Assembly: GCA_002371115.1 (NCBI GenBank)
Contig: DFFY01000060.1
Span: 1-15,180 of the forward strand
Direction: 5' to 3'
DNA length: 15,180 bases
DNA from: Bacteroidales bacterium UBA3764
GTDB lineage: Bacteria; Bacteroidota; Bacteroidia; Bacteroidales; UBA932
Part shown: positions 6,966-14,275 of the stretch, piece after piece
Position numbering within the stretch: position 1 is the stretch's first letter
Layout: the number at the start of each line of letters is the position of its first letter
Program-made: the position numbers and the translations under genes
The notes under the pieces: generated by a model
What the model saw: the letters and a program-made list of their open reading frames with translations, nothing else
Databases searched by the model: none
What the model was told of the DNA's origin: nothing

Positions 6966-9349
6966 ACATACGGGACTGCTTCCCGATACTGAGCGGCAGC
7001 GAGGGCGTGATTCTTTCCAAGCGCGGAGACATCTGCGTGGGCTGGGAAGTGACGCTCCCGCCGTCCTTCCGCTTAAATGAGGATAAGTACGATGCCGTTA
7101 TTGCATCGATGGCCGGCGCCATCGGCCTGCTCCCAGATTACACGGTGGTGCACAAGCAAGACATTTTCATGCGGAAAAAGTACACAGCCGAGAAGGCCAC
7201 CGGCTTTCTGGAGGAAGCCTATGAGCGACACTTCGACGGCCGGGAGTACCTGGACCACAAGTGCCTGCTGTGGCTCTGCTTTTCCAATAAGAAACACGTA
7301 CGTGGCGCGGGCTCCGGGCTGCTGGGGATATCTGCAGATATGCTGTCCACGAGCGCCGTGGGAGCTGCTCTTCAGGCGGCTGCTCAGTTTGAAGCGATGG
7401 CCGGTCTGGAGATGCGACACCTTACCGATGATGATATCTTCGGAGTGGAAGGACGTCCCGGCATTCTGCAGGATTACCTGAACTTTACGGACGAAGGCCC
7501 GGACCAGCTGGCTGATATCCAGGTGGAACCTGGAGCTATGGTGATGGGAGGAAAGCGGGTGGTATGCCACCTCCTTTCGGACCTGGACCAGTTGCCCGGT
7601 GAAGTGTCTTCCTGCAGGAGGGTTCCAGAGCTGAGTACTGAGCATTCTACCGTGGCGCTTTCCTATCTGCACGAGCTGGGAGACCGGCTTCAATGTGAGC
7701 ACGTGGTGAACTGGTTCTGCGTAAAAGAGCCTATGCAGGATCTGCACGGCAAGCTGGACAGTAAGCGTCGTCAGATGCAGAGTATGAGCCTCCGGAACGC
7801 CCAGAACCGCAAGTACGCCGAAGAGATTAACGAATACCTGGAGAAAGCCTCCGTGGAGCAGATGACAACTGTCCGCTGCCACCTGAACGTTTTCTCTACG
7901 GATGAGCACGCGACTACTTCGGCTATCTCCAGACTGGGCCTCGTGCCCGTGCGGGATATGTCCAACGCTCCGGCGCAGATGTGGGCCAGCATCCCCGGCA
8001 ACGAGAGCGGCCTGGCCTATACGGAATACATGACCCTGGAGTTGCGGCCGGCGCTGTGCCTGTGGATTTGCGATGGCTTTGAGCCGGGGATTCCTGGCGG
8101 GGTGCTCAAGATGAGCGACCGTATCCGGCTGATACCGCTGAGGTTTGACATACAAGAAATGGCCCTGGAGCAGGGCCTCATCGTGAACTACAACGTGTTC
8201 CTGCTGGGCCCTTCCGGCTCCGGCAAGTCCTTCTTCATGAACAAGTACCTGCGGGCCTGCTACATAGCCGGGCAGCACTGTTTCCTGATAGACGTGGGCG
8301 ATTCCTACAGGGCTCTTTGCCATATCATCCGCGAGGAGTCAGGCGGTAAGGACGGCAGCTACTACACCTTCGAGAAGGGCAAGCCGATATCCTTCAACCC
8401 GTTCCGCAGCGTATGGCGCTTCCAAGAGGATGCCCAGGCGCTGGACTTCCTGTACACGCTGATGTGCGTGCTCTGGCGCAACGGCGAGGCGGTCACCACC
8501 GCGGAGCTGAAGTTCATCAAGGGTAGCGTGGACGCGTTCCTGGGCCAGTGGGACCAGGACTCCGACCCGGTGTTCAACCATTACTTCGAGTTCGTGCGGG
8601 ATACCTATTCCGGGCAGCTGGCCCGGGATGGTGTGGAGAAGGAATACTTCGACCTGAAGAGCTACCTCCTTACACTGGAGCAGTTCTACCAGGGCGGCAG
8701 TTATGGCTATCTTCTGAATTCAGCCGAGAGCATCGACATCTTGAATGACCGTTTTGTGGTGTTCGAGATTGATGCCATCAAGGACGATAAGATAGTCTAT
8801 CCCATCACCACGCTGGTGATAATGGACGCTTTCAACGAGAAGATGCGCTCCAACTCCGACTTCAAGGTGATGTGTATCGAGGAAGCCTGGAAAGCCATTA
8901 TGGGCAGTCAGATGGCCACCTATATGTTGGAACTGTGGAAGACCGCCCGTAAGCACCGGACCGCCGCAATGGTGGTGACCCAGGAGCTGAATGATATCAC
9001 TTCTTCGCCCATCATCAAGGATACCATAGTGGAGAACTCTGGCGTAAAGATTCTGCTGGACCAGACCAAGTACGTGAACAAGTTCGACGAACTGGCCGGG
9101 GTTCTGGGACTGAGTGAGGACGATAAGGGAATGGTGCTGTCGATGAACAGGCTCCGTCTTCCCGGAGCGGCCGGAAGAGAGGTGTTCTTTAATCTGGGGA
9201 ACAAGAAGAGTTTCGTGATGCGGCTGGAGGTTTCCCGGGAGGAGCAGATTGCTTTTTCCTCCCAGAAGAGGGACAAAGAACGGCTTGCCACTGCTGTCGC
9301 CAAGAGCGGCGGCAGTTATATCAAAGCCATTAAAAAGTTGGTGAAATGA
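6953..9349 (+). CDS. traG: Conjugation motor ATPase TraG (VirB4-like)
   Basis: 798 aa, normal size for Bacteroidetes TraG. The N-terminal part, METINIRDCFPILSGSEGVI onward, is the DUF3875-type region. The C-terminal P-loop ATPase domain has Walker A GPSGSGKS (419-426), Walker B VMCIEEAW (639-646) and a later VVTQELNDITSSPIIK motif typical of VirB4/TraC motors. It powers assembly and substrate passage of the type IV secretion channel from the cytoplasmic face of the inner membrane. The ATG at 6953 begins inside traF. The stop overlaps the traI start (ATGA, 9346-9349). All nucleotide-binding residues are present, so it is probably functional. Confidence 0.95.
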   Translation: METINIRDCFPILSGSEGVILSKRGDICVGWEVTLPPSFRLNEDKYDAVIASMAGAIGLLPDYTVVHKQDIFMRKKYTAEKATGFLEEAYERHFDGREYLDHKCLLWLCFSNKKHVRGAGSGLLGISADMLSTSAVGAALQAAAQFEAMAGLEMRHLTDDDIFGVEGRPGILQDYLNFTDEGPDQLADIQVEPGAMVMGGKRVVCHLLSDLDQLPGEVSSCRRVPELSTEHSTVALSYLHELGDRLQCEHVVNWFCVKEPMQDLHGKLDSKRRQMQSMSLRNAQNRKYAEEINEYLEKASVEQMTTVRCHLNVFSTDEHATTSAISRLGLVPVRDMSNAPAQMWASIPGNESGLAYTEYMTLELRPALCLWICDGFEPGIPGGVLKMSDRIRLIPLRFDIQEMALEQGLIVNYNVFLLGPSGSGKSFFMNKYLRACYIAGQHCFLIDVGDSYRALCHIIREESGGKDGSYYTFEKGKPISFNPFRSVWRFQEDAQALDFLYTLMCVLWRNGEAVTTAELKFIKGSVDAFLGQWDQDSDPVFNHYFEFVRDTYSGQLARDGVEKEYFDLKSYLLTLEQFYQGGSYGYLLNSAESIDILNDRFVVFEIDAIKDDKIVYPITTLVIMDAFNEKMRSNSDFKVMCIEEAWKAIMGSQMATYMLELWKTARKHRTAAMVVTQELNDITSSPIIKDTIVENSGVKILLDQTKYVNKFDELAGVLGLSEDDKGMVLSMNRLRLPGAAGREVFFNLGNKKSFVMRLEVSREEQIAFSSQKRDKERLATAVAKSGGSYIKAIKKLVK

Positions 9350-9972
9350 AGCGATGGATTACAATGATGCTGTGCGCCATCGGGATGATGGCGGCAGCGC
9401 CCCGGGCATCGGCCCAGTGGGCCACTTTTGACGCCTCCAACCTTGCGCAGGCGGTGCTCTCCTTCCTGCAGGACGGGGACAATATGGTACTCAATACCGA
9501 GCAGTTTCTGGAGAATCTGGGCGTAGCCAAAGAGCAGCTGGAATTCCTCCAGGAAGCCGATAAGCGCTATAAAGAAGTGCGCAGCGATATCTACAAGGCA
9601 CAGTCCGTCATCCGGATTGCCAAGAACTACGAGATGATTGCCCGTATGTTTACCCGCTATGTGGAGACCCTGAAGAAGATCAACGGGAACCAGATTACCT
9701 ATGCCCGCGGACGCTCCCTGATGAACCAGGGCTTCCAGTACTTGCTGTATGCCTCCCGCGAAGTGAAGCGGGCCCGGGAGTTCCTGGACCGCAAGTCTCA
9801 GGTGAGCGAGGAGGAGCGGTTGAAGGGCCTGCTGGAATGTGACCGGCAAGTCTCCAAGGCCAGCGCCGCTATGTATTATCATATCAAGGGCTCCTACGAG
9901 GACATCGACGCCGGTATCCGGATGGCCGAAGCCGTAGAGAGCCTTGACGAAACCTTCCGAATAAAGTACTAA
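9346..9972 (+). CDS. traI: Conjugative transposon protein TraI (DUF4141, VirB5-like)
   Basis: 208 aa. The N-terminus MKRWITMMLCAIGMMAAAPR ends in ASAQW, a signal peptide likely cut after Ala23, so the mature protein is periplasmic. The rest is helical and charged, with FDASNLAQAVLSFLQDG (28-44) and a long amphipathic region, as in DUF4141 proteins. VirB5-like proteins sit at the pilus tip or channel periphery, and this assignment comes from family knowledge. It starts on the traG stop codon. It is the TraI of Bacteroides conjugative transposons, not the F-plasmid relaxase of the same name. Confidence 0.85.
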   Translation: MKRWITMMLCAIGMMAAAPRASAQWATFDASNLAQAVLSFLQDGDNMVLNTEQFLENLGVAKEQLEFLQEADKRYKEVRSDIYKAQSVIRIAKNYEMIARMFTRYVETLKKINGNQITYARGRSLMNQGFQYLLYASREVKRAREFLDRKSQVSEEERLKGLLECDRQVSKASAAMYYHIKGSYEDIDAGIRMAEAVESLDETFRIKY

Positions 9973-9976
9973 GCCT

Positions 9977-11002
9977 ATGATACAGTTCAACTATCCTGAA
10001 ATGATGCAGGAAATCAAGATGCAAATCTTCACCGCCGACCACAGCGCCATCTACAGCTTGGCTTGCGCCGTGGCTTGTATTGCCGCGAGTTTCGGTATCA
10101 TCGACTGGTACAACCGGATGATGAACGAGCCTTATGGCCGTCTGGATATGGCGGCAGTGATAAAGACGGGCGCGGTGCTGATGCTGACGTGCAGTTTCTA
10201 TACCACGGTACTGACGCCGATCGACTATGTGACACACCTGATTACCAAAGGCATCTGCGCGGCGGTGGATACCGACCGTGACGGCATTATGGGCCGGGTG
10301 AACGAGATATACGACGCCGTGGAAGAGGCACGAAAAAAGGACTCTCTGCTGGGGGCCTTTGAAGAGGAGATGGAGGGAGAGAACGCCACGGAGAATGTGG
10401 ACGGCCTGTCTTATCAAAGCTCTGCCATTGCCCAGTCAATAGCCGAGACGGCCCTTTCCAATGGCGGCGAGAAGCCCGGCTTTTTCAAGCGCCTCTGGGG
10501 TGGTGTAAAAGGCTTTGTGAGTGCAAAGATTGGCCAGGTGGTAAACGATACCGGCAGCATCCTATCGGCCCTTATTTCCATCATCGTGAAGCTGGAGCAG
10601 TACATCCTGACGATGGTGTCCAGCGTGTTCCTGATTGTGCTGGGACTGATGGGACCGTTTGTGTTCGCGTTCTCGCTGATTCCTACGTTTGACTCCAACA
10701 TTGAAGGCTGGCTGGCCCGCTACATCCAGATATCGTTCTGGGTGCCGCTGACGGCTCTGGTGGATATGGTGAACATCAAATTGAAGGGCGCCATGCTGGT
10801 GGCCCTGCAGGGGAGTTCCATCATTCCCACGATGTCGGCGCCGCTGCATCTGTTGGTGTTAGATGCAGTGACACTGGTCTGCCTGCTCTCCGTGCCTACG
10901 ATGGCCGGTTGGGTGATTCAGTCCAGCGGGGCCGATTCGCTTTCCCATAATATGGCCGTGATGGGTAAGAAAGCGGCTGCAATGATGATTAAAAAGGGTT
11001 GA
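9977..11002 (+). CDS. traJ: Conjugative transposon protein TraJ (VirB6-like polytopic membrane protein)
   Basis: 341 aa. Hydrophobic segments are visible at about 22-42, 60-82, 190-236, 250-268 and 290-315, so the protein crosses the inner membrane several times. A polar loop rich in acidic residues spans about 100-165. The sequence GLMGPFVFAFSLIPTFDSNIEGWLARYIQISFWVPLT (223-259) is the conserved core of TraJ in Bacteroidetes elements, the VirB6 counterpart lining the channel. It begins 4 nt after traI, one of the few true gaps in this operon. Its stop TGA lies 2 nt before the traK ATG. Confidence 0.9.
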   Translation: MIQFNYPEMMQEIKMQIFTADHSAIYSLACAVACIAASFGIIDWYNRMMNEPYGRLDMAAVIKTGAVLMLTCSFYTTVLTPIDYVTHLITKGICAAVDTDRDGIMGRVNEIYDAVEEARKKDSLLGAFEEEMEGENATENVDGLSYQSSAIAQSIAETALSNGGEKPGFFKRLWGGVKGFVSAKIGQVVNDTGSILSALISIIVKLEQYILTMVSSVFLIVLGLMGPFVFAFSLIPTFDSNIEGWLARYIQISFWVPLTALVDMVNIKLKGAMLVALQGSSIIPTMSAPLHLLVLDAVTLVCLLSVPTMAGWVIQSSGADSLSHNMAVMGKKAAAMMIKKG

Positions 11003-11004
11003 TT

Positions 11005-11631
11005 ATGAATATTCTAGGAATAAAGAAAGATATCGAGAAGAGCTTCCGCCGACAGAGCGTGCTGACGATTGTGGCGGTCGGCGGAGCCTTCCTTTTTGCG
11101 CTGGTGGTGTCCCTCTGGGCTCTCTCTTTTGCCGAAAAGCAGCGCCAGAAAATCTACGTGTTAGATCAGGGCAAGAGTTTGCTGCTGGCCCTGCAGACGG
11201 ACGCCATCCTCTCCAAGGATGTGGAAATCCGCGACCACGTGACACGCTTCCACGAGCTGATGTTCACGCTCTCTCCCCAGAAGCAGACCATCCAGGAGAA
11301 TCTGGACCGGGCCTTCAATCTGGCCGACCGCAGCGCATTCGACTATTCGCAGGACTTGGCCGAGAAGGGCTATTACAGCCGCATCGTATCGGCCAACATC
11401 AGCCAGCAGATGATGGTGGATTCGGTGAAGATAGTTTCGTCCTCTTATCCCTGGCAGGTTAGGACCTATGCCCGGCAGTATGTGGTCCGGGAAAGCAAGG
11501 TGTCCCTATACTCCTTTGTGAGTACCTGTCAGGTGATTGAAGGGCGGCGTTCCGATGCCAATCCGCACGGGCTGCTGATTGAGCGTTTCAAGGTGATTTC
11601 CAATGATTTGATAGAGACCAGAAAGCGATGA
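11005..11631 (+). CDS. traK: Conjugative transposon protein TraK (VirB8-like)
   Basis: 208 aa. A short cytoplasmic basic start, MNILGIKKDIEKSFRRQ, precedes one transmembrane helix at about 19-41. A periplasmic domain follows with the motif FHELMFTLSPQKQTIQENLDRAFNLADRSA (82-111), typical of TraK, which adopts the VirB8 NTF2-like fold. VirB8-type proteins link the inner-membrane ring to the outer core. The ATG at 11005 is chosen; an in-frame TTG at 10999 would add two residues and overlap traJ. The stop overlaps the ATG of the small downstream gene by 4 nt. Confidence 0.9.
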   Translation: MNILGIKKDIEKSFRRQSVLTIVAVGGAFLFALVVSLWALSFAEKQRQKIYVLDQGKSLLLALQTDAILSKDVEIRDHVTRFHELMFTLSPQKQTIQENLDRAFNLADRSAFDYSQDLAEKGYYSRIVSANISQQMMVDSVKIVSSSYPWQVRTYARQYVVRESKVSLYSFVSTCQVIEGRRSDANPHGLLIERFKVISNDLIETRKR

Positions 11632-11738
11632 AAAAGGATTCGAAATGGGTGCGCCTGGGAGTGTATGGCGCTGTGGCGATTATGGTGGTTATGGCCATCT
11701 GGTATTTATATAAAGCATTCAGTGTGTTATGGCAGTAG
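11628..11738 (+). CDS. 36-aa single-pass membrane peptide in the traL position
   Basis: ATG at 11628 overlaps the traK stop (ATGA), and TAG at 11736-11738 overlaps the start of traM by 10 nt. The peptide begins MKKDSKWVRLGVYGAVAIMV and ends LYKAFSVLWQ. It has a basic N-terminus and one hydrophobic helix of about 20 residues. TraL of Bacteroides elements lies between traK and traM and has a transmembrane helix but is longer, so this looks like a reduced TraL or a functional stand-in. The double overlap, with the same coupling style as its neighbours, is the main evidence that it is real. No family could be confirmed. Confidence 0.65.
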   Translation: MKKDSKWVRLGVYGAVAIMVVMAIWYLYKAFSVLWQ

Positions 11739-12811
11739 ATAAGAAAACGATGTGGGCCTTCATAGGCCTTGCCTCGATGCTTACGGTGGGCATCGTGATG
11801 ATGGTGATGAGTTCATTCAAGGGCCGTGGCTCCGGGCCCGCCCTCGACAGCGTTACCCTCACAGTCCCTGACGGGGAAATCAAGGAAGTCCCCGATTCCA
11901 AGAGTGCCGCTATGCGCGGCGCGGTGTCGCTCGACAAATACTTTGCCGAGCTGGATGAGGATGAAAAAGAAGGAGAGGATGTTTCCTTGGTTTCCGGGGA
12001 CCCTGCTGAGAAAGCGGCCTCCGAGCCCCGCGTGGCTGAATCCGATGAAGCCGTAGTGGCCAGGACCTTTGGCGTTCCTGCTCCTTCTGAGGAGCCTAGC
12101 CGTCCGCGGGCATCCTCCGGTGGCGGCCATCGTCCCGGCGGAGGTTCTTCTGCCCGGCCGATGACTCCGGAAGAAAAGCTGGAGTACGACCGCAAACGAG
12201 CAGAAATGGTTCGCGACGTGCTCAACGGCGGCACTGCAGAAGAGCCGACAGAGGAAACTGCCGAGCCGGAAACCCGGCGTGTGGATCTGTCTTCATCATC
12301 CTCCGACGGGATTATCTCCTATCTGGACGATGAGCCCGCATCGGAATCCGAGGTGGGCATACGGCCTTTTCGCTGTATGTTCGTGCGGGACCAGAAGCTG
12401 GTGAACGGCCAACGCGTGACCCTCCGGCTACTGGAAGATCTGACCGTGGACGGCGTGAGCATTCCCGCCAATACGCACCTTTCGGCCATCTGCAAAATTG
12501 GCGACCGGCTGGAGCTTTCTGTCCGTTCCCTGGAACTGAGCGGCCGCATCGTCCCTCTTTCTCTGGAAGCATACGACGGCGACGGCCTGCCGGGAATCTA
12601 CTGCCCGGAAACCTCCGCCGCCAAGAACTCCAGGAAGGCATCCGACGATGCCATCTCCACGGCCGGAAGGACCTTCGGCGGACTTGTGGGCGACATTGCC
12701 AACACAGTCATCCGTACGGGCGCCACCATCGCCAAAAGCGCCACCGGCGAAGTCTCCGTTAACGTCGTGAGCGGCTATGAGTTTTACCTTGTAAAAGTAG
12801 AAAAGCGATGA
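11729..12811 (+). CDS. traM: Conjugative transposon protein TraM (VirB10-like)
   Basis: 360 aa. One transmembrane helix lies near the N-terminus (about 8-28, WAFIGLASMLTVGIVMMVM). A long, low-complexity linker follows, rich in Glu, Ser, Gly and Pro (about 70-200). The C-terminal VirB10-like beta-domain starts near 210 with RPFRCMFVRDQKLVNGQRVTLRLLEDLTVDGVSIPANTHL and ends EVSVNVVSGYEFYLVKVEKR. The protein would span from the inner membrane through the periplasm to the outer core. The start overlaps the 36-aa gene by 10 nt, and the stop overlaps the traN start by 4 nt (ATGA). Confidence 0.92.
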   Translation: MAVDKKTMWAFIGLASMLTVGIVMMVMSSFKGRGSGPALDSVTLTVPDGEIKEVPDSKSAAMRGAVSLDKYFAELDEDEKEGEDVSLVSGDPAEKAASEPRVAESDEAVVARTFGVPAPSEEPSRPRASSGGGHRPGGGSSARPMTPEEKLEYDRKRAEMVRDVLNGGTAEEPTEETAEPETRRVDLSSSSSDGIISYLDDEPASESEVGIRPFRCMFVRDQKLVNGQRVTLRLLEDLTVDGVSIPANTHLSAICKIGDRLELSVRSLELSGRIVPLSLEAYDGDGLPGIYCPETSAAKNSRKASDDAISTAGRTFGGLVGDIANTVIRTGATIAKSATGEVSVNVVSGYEFYLVKVEKR

Positions 12812-13692
12812 AAACGAAACTCCTGATTGCCATATTTTTGCTTGGGTGGCTATGCTCCGGAATCGCCTCTGCACAGCCTTCAGACACCCTTTTCGTGAGC
12901 ACCTCCCAGGTGGTCCACCTTCGTTTCGCCTCAGACCTGAAATACCTCAGCCTCGGAGACCGCGTCCTCGTGGCCCGCATCGTGGACGGTTCCAAAGACT
13001 TCGTCGCCGTCCGTGCCCGCGAAGCCTTCAACCACTGCACCACCATCTCCTGCCTGGAGACCTCCGGCGCTATGCACACCTTCCTCGTTGCCTATCGCGA
13101 ACATCCCGACCGCCTGGAGGTGGACACCCGCACCAGCGCTCAAATGGGTACCGCCCCCGCCGCGCAATACGGTACCGGCCCCCTCCCCGGCGTTGACGCC
13201 GGGAATCATCATCCGAAGGATTCATCCTTTTTTCTTTCATCCCATTCCTCCGCCGACGGCTTGCCGTCGGCCACTTTCACCCTTGAGGGCCTTGCGCGCC
13301 GGCCACAGGAACTTTACCACATAGGCGTACGGGACTACGGCATTTCCCTCCTATGCGAGAATATCTTCGTAAAGGACGATGTCCTGATACTGGTCCTCTC
13401 CCTGGAGAATACCTCGGCCGTAAGCTATGAGATAGCTGCACCCCGCTTTGCCGTTGAAAGCCGCAAACGCACCAAGCGCGGTCTCCAGTACGAGAAAGCC
13501 ATCGTCCCCAGACTGGCCTACGGCCTTGGTACCGTCACCCCCGGTAACGAAGGAAGGATGGTCTTCGCCTTTGACAAACTGGCCCTCATCCGCGGCCAGG
13601 TAATGAGAGTTTACTTTTACGAAAAAGGCGGCGTAAGGAATATGGTCCTCACGCTGTCCGGAAAAGATTTAATGAAGGCAAAAGCACTATGA
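12808..13692 (+). CDS. traN: Conjugative transposon protein TraN (VirB9-like), with unusual central linker
   Basis: 294 aa. The signal peptide MKTKLLIAIFLLGWLCSGIA-SAQ should be cut after about residue 22, giving a periplasmic or outer-core protein. The N-terminal beta domain (about 28-110) contains TSQVVHLRFASDLKYLSLGD. The C-terminal domain (about 160-294) contains YEIAAPRFAVESRKRTKRGL...EKAIVPR, conserved in DUF4138/TraN. Between them, residues about 113-155 are repetitive and atypical, and their DNA carries three closely spaced hairpins (13186-13271). The reading frame stays open throughout. It is the last recognisable transfer gene here; the usual traO, traP and traQ do not follow. Confidence 0.9.
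   Translation: MKTKLLIAIFLLGWLCSGIASAQPSDTLFVSTSQVVHLRFASDLKYLSLGDRVLVARIVDGSKDFVAVRAREAFNHCTTISCLETSGAMHTFLVAYREHPDRLEVDTRTSAQMGTAPAAQYGTGPLPGVDAGNHHPKDSSFFLSSHSSADGLPSATFTLEGLARRPQELYHIGVRDYGISLLCENIFVKDDVLILVLSLENTSAVSYEIAAPRFAVESRKRTKRGLQYEKAIVPRLAYGLGTVTPGNEGRMVFAFDKLALIRGQVMRVYFYEKGGVRNMVLTLSGKDLMKAKAL
13186..13271 (+). repeat. Three consecutive hairpins inside the traN linker
   Basis: Hairpin 1: CCCGGCG (13186-13192), TTGA, CGCCGGG (13197-13203), perfect. Hairpin 2: AAGGAT (13216-13221), TC, ATCCTT (13224-13229), then more T, so it resembles a weak terminator. Hairpin 3: GCCGACGGC (13252-13260), TT, GCCGTCGGC (13263-13271), a perfect 9-bp stem. They encode residues about 127-155, between the two TraN domains. 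A near-duplicated GGTACCG lies just upstream (13148 and 13171). The pattern suits a small palindromic element inserted in frame. Confidence 0.55.
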
Positions 13693-13696
13693 TTAT

Positions 13697-13732
13697 GTGG
13701 AGAAAGTGGTGATATTGTTGATGTTAAGTTAG
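13697..13732 (+). pseudogene. Possible remnant start of a gene after traN
   Basis: A GTG at 13697 opens VEKVVILLMLS before TAG at 13730-13732, the look of a signal-peptide start cut short. A second tiny frame, ATG at 13689 overlapping the traN stop, gives MIMWRKW and stops. In related operons traO, an exported protein, starts at this place. These may be what is left of it, but the sequences are too short to show homology. Confidence 0.2.
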
Positions 13733-13802
13733 TTTACCAAGATACCAAATAAGCAGAGTGTATTATTAAATCAATATACCTTTTTGAGATTACTTCTCGA
13801 GT

Positions 13803-13838
13803 TGGAGAGCCTAGTTAATACTCGGGTTCTCCACTTTT
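13803..13838 (+). terminator. Probable terminator of the transfer operon
   Basis: TGGAGA (13803-13808) pairs with TCTCCA (13828-13833), and partial pairing continues inward between GCCTAGT and ACTCGGGT. CTTTT follows (13834-13838). The stem is imperfect and the T-run short, so efficiency is uncertain. It stands about 110 nt after the traN stop with no gene between. Confidence 0.45.
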
Positions 13839-13869
13839 GATTCGCCCCAAACGAAGTCTAACGGTAAAA

Positions 13870-13888
13870 GTGCCCGGATTCAGGGCAC
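13870..13888. repeat. Hairpin, first palindrome of the GC-rich block
   Basis: GTGCCC (13870-13875) and GGGCAC (13883-13888) are perfect 6-bp arms around the 7-nt loop GGATTCA. It marks the edge where composition changes from AT-rich to GC-rich. Confidence 0.5.
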
Positions 13889-13953
13889 CGACGCTGGCTC
13901 CGGTACTCCGCCTCCCGGACGATTATCTTCCCTGGGGTTGGGGGGATGGGAGG

Positions 13954-13994
13954 GTGCAAGTCTGTGACGGACTTGCTCCGGCACAGTCTTGCAC
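13954..13994. repeat. Imperfect palindrome A, sharing stem core with palindrome B
   Basis: GTGCAAGTCTGTG (13954-13966) and CACAGTCTTGCAC (13982-13994) pair at 12 of 13 positions with one central T-T mismatch. CGG/CCG (13968-13970 and 13978-13980) extend the stem to a 7-nt loop. A competing hairpin GCAAGTC/GACTTGC (13956-13962 and 13970-13976) is also perfect, so the transcript or single strand could switch between two folds. Confidence 0.6.
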
Positions 13995-14056
13995 ACCGCT
14001 TTTCCCTTAAAAGTGCGGGAGCCGGAGGCGTGGGCCAATGGAGCGTGGGGGCGGCC

Positions 14057-14104
14057 GTGAGTCTGTGGCGGTTGACGCCGTGGCGGCAACTGACACAGTC
14101 TCAC
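14057..14104. repeat. Long imperfect palindrome B
   Basis: A 48-nt palindrome of two 24-nt arms centred between 14080 and 14081. Outer arms GTGAGTCTGTG (14057-14067) and CACAGTCTCAC (14094-14104) pair at 10 of 11 positions with a T-T mismatch. Inner GTTG/CAAC (14071-14074 and 14087-14090) and CGCC/GGCG (14076-14079 and 14082-14085) continue it. In total 20 of 24 positions are Watson-Crick pairs, and one more is a possible wobble. Confidence 0.65.
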
Positions 14105-14125
14105 AGCGACGGGTGGCAATAGAGG

Positions 14126-14184
14126 TTGCTGGTCTGGCTGTTTGGGGCGGAGCGCAGCGGAGAACCAAACTGACAGACGAGCAA
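14126..14184. repeat. Long imperfect palindrome C
   Basis: Arms at 14126-14145 (starting TTGCTGGTCTG) and 14165-14184 (ending CAGACGAGCAA) pair at 17 of 20 positions across a 19-nt purine-rich, GC-rich loop. It is the third large stem in the block and begins 22 nt after palindrome B. Confidence 0.6.
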
Positions 14185-14275
14185 GTACCGCTTCCTTTAT
14201 CGACCTTGGCACTGGCACTGCCGCTGGAACAGGGCACCATCGGCCCGGATCATCGGCATCGGCCTAAACCCTTCC

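Noticed and set aside
7073..8323. 416-codon minus-strand frame antisense to traG
   Set aside because: Shadow of the traG reading frame: His/Gln/Val-rich with no motifs, while traG has intact ATPase motifs over the same DNA.
9316..10417. Two long minus-strand frames antisense to traI and traJ
   Set aside because: Low-information shadows of GC-rich codon usage; the plus-strand genes have signal peptide, membrane helices and coupled starts.
13800..13860. tRNA gene or tRNA-derived attachment site after traN
   Set aside because: GGTTCTCC resembles a T-arm fragment, but there is no cloverleaf, anticodon arm or acceptor pairing.
13954..14104. Integron attC sites
   Set aside because: The palindromes lack the paired RYYYAAC/GTTRRRY boxes at their ends, and no gene cassettes lie between them.
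13880..14218. 112-codon minus-strand frame through the palindromic block
   Set aside because: Pro/Arg/Ala-rich composition typical of random GC-rich frames. It reads straight through palindromes A and B, has no domain and overlaps another equally open frame.
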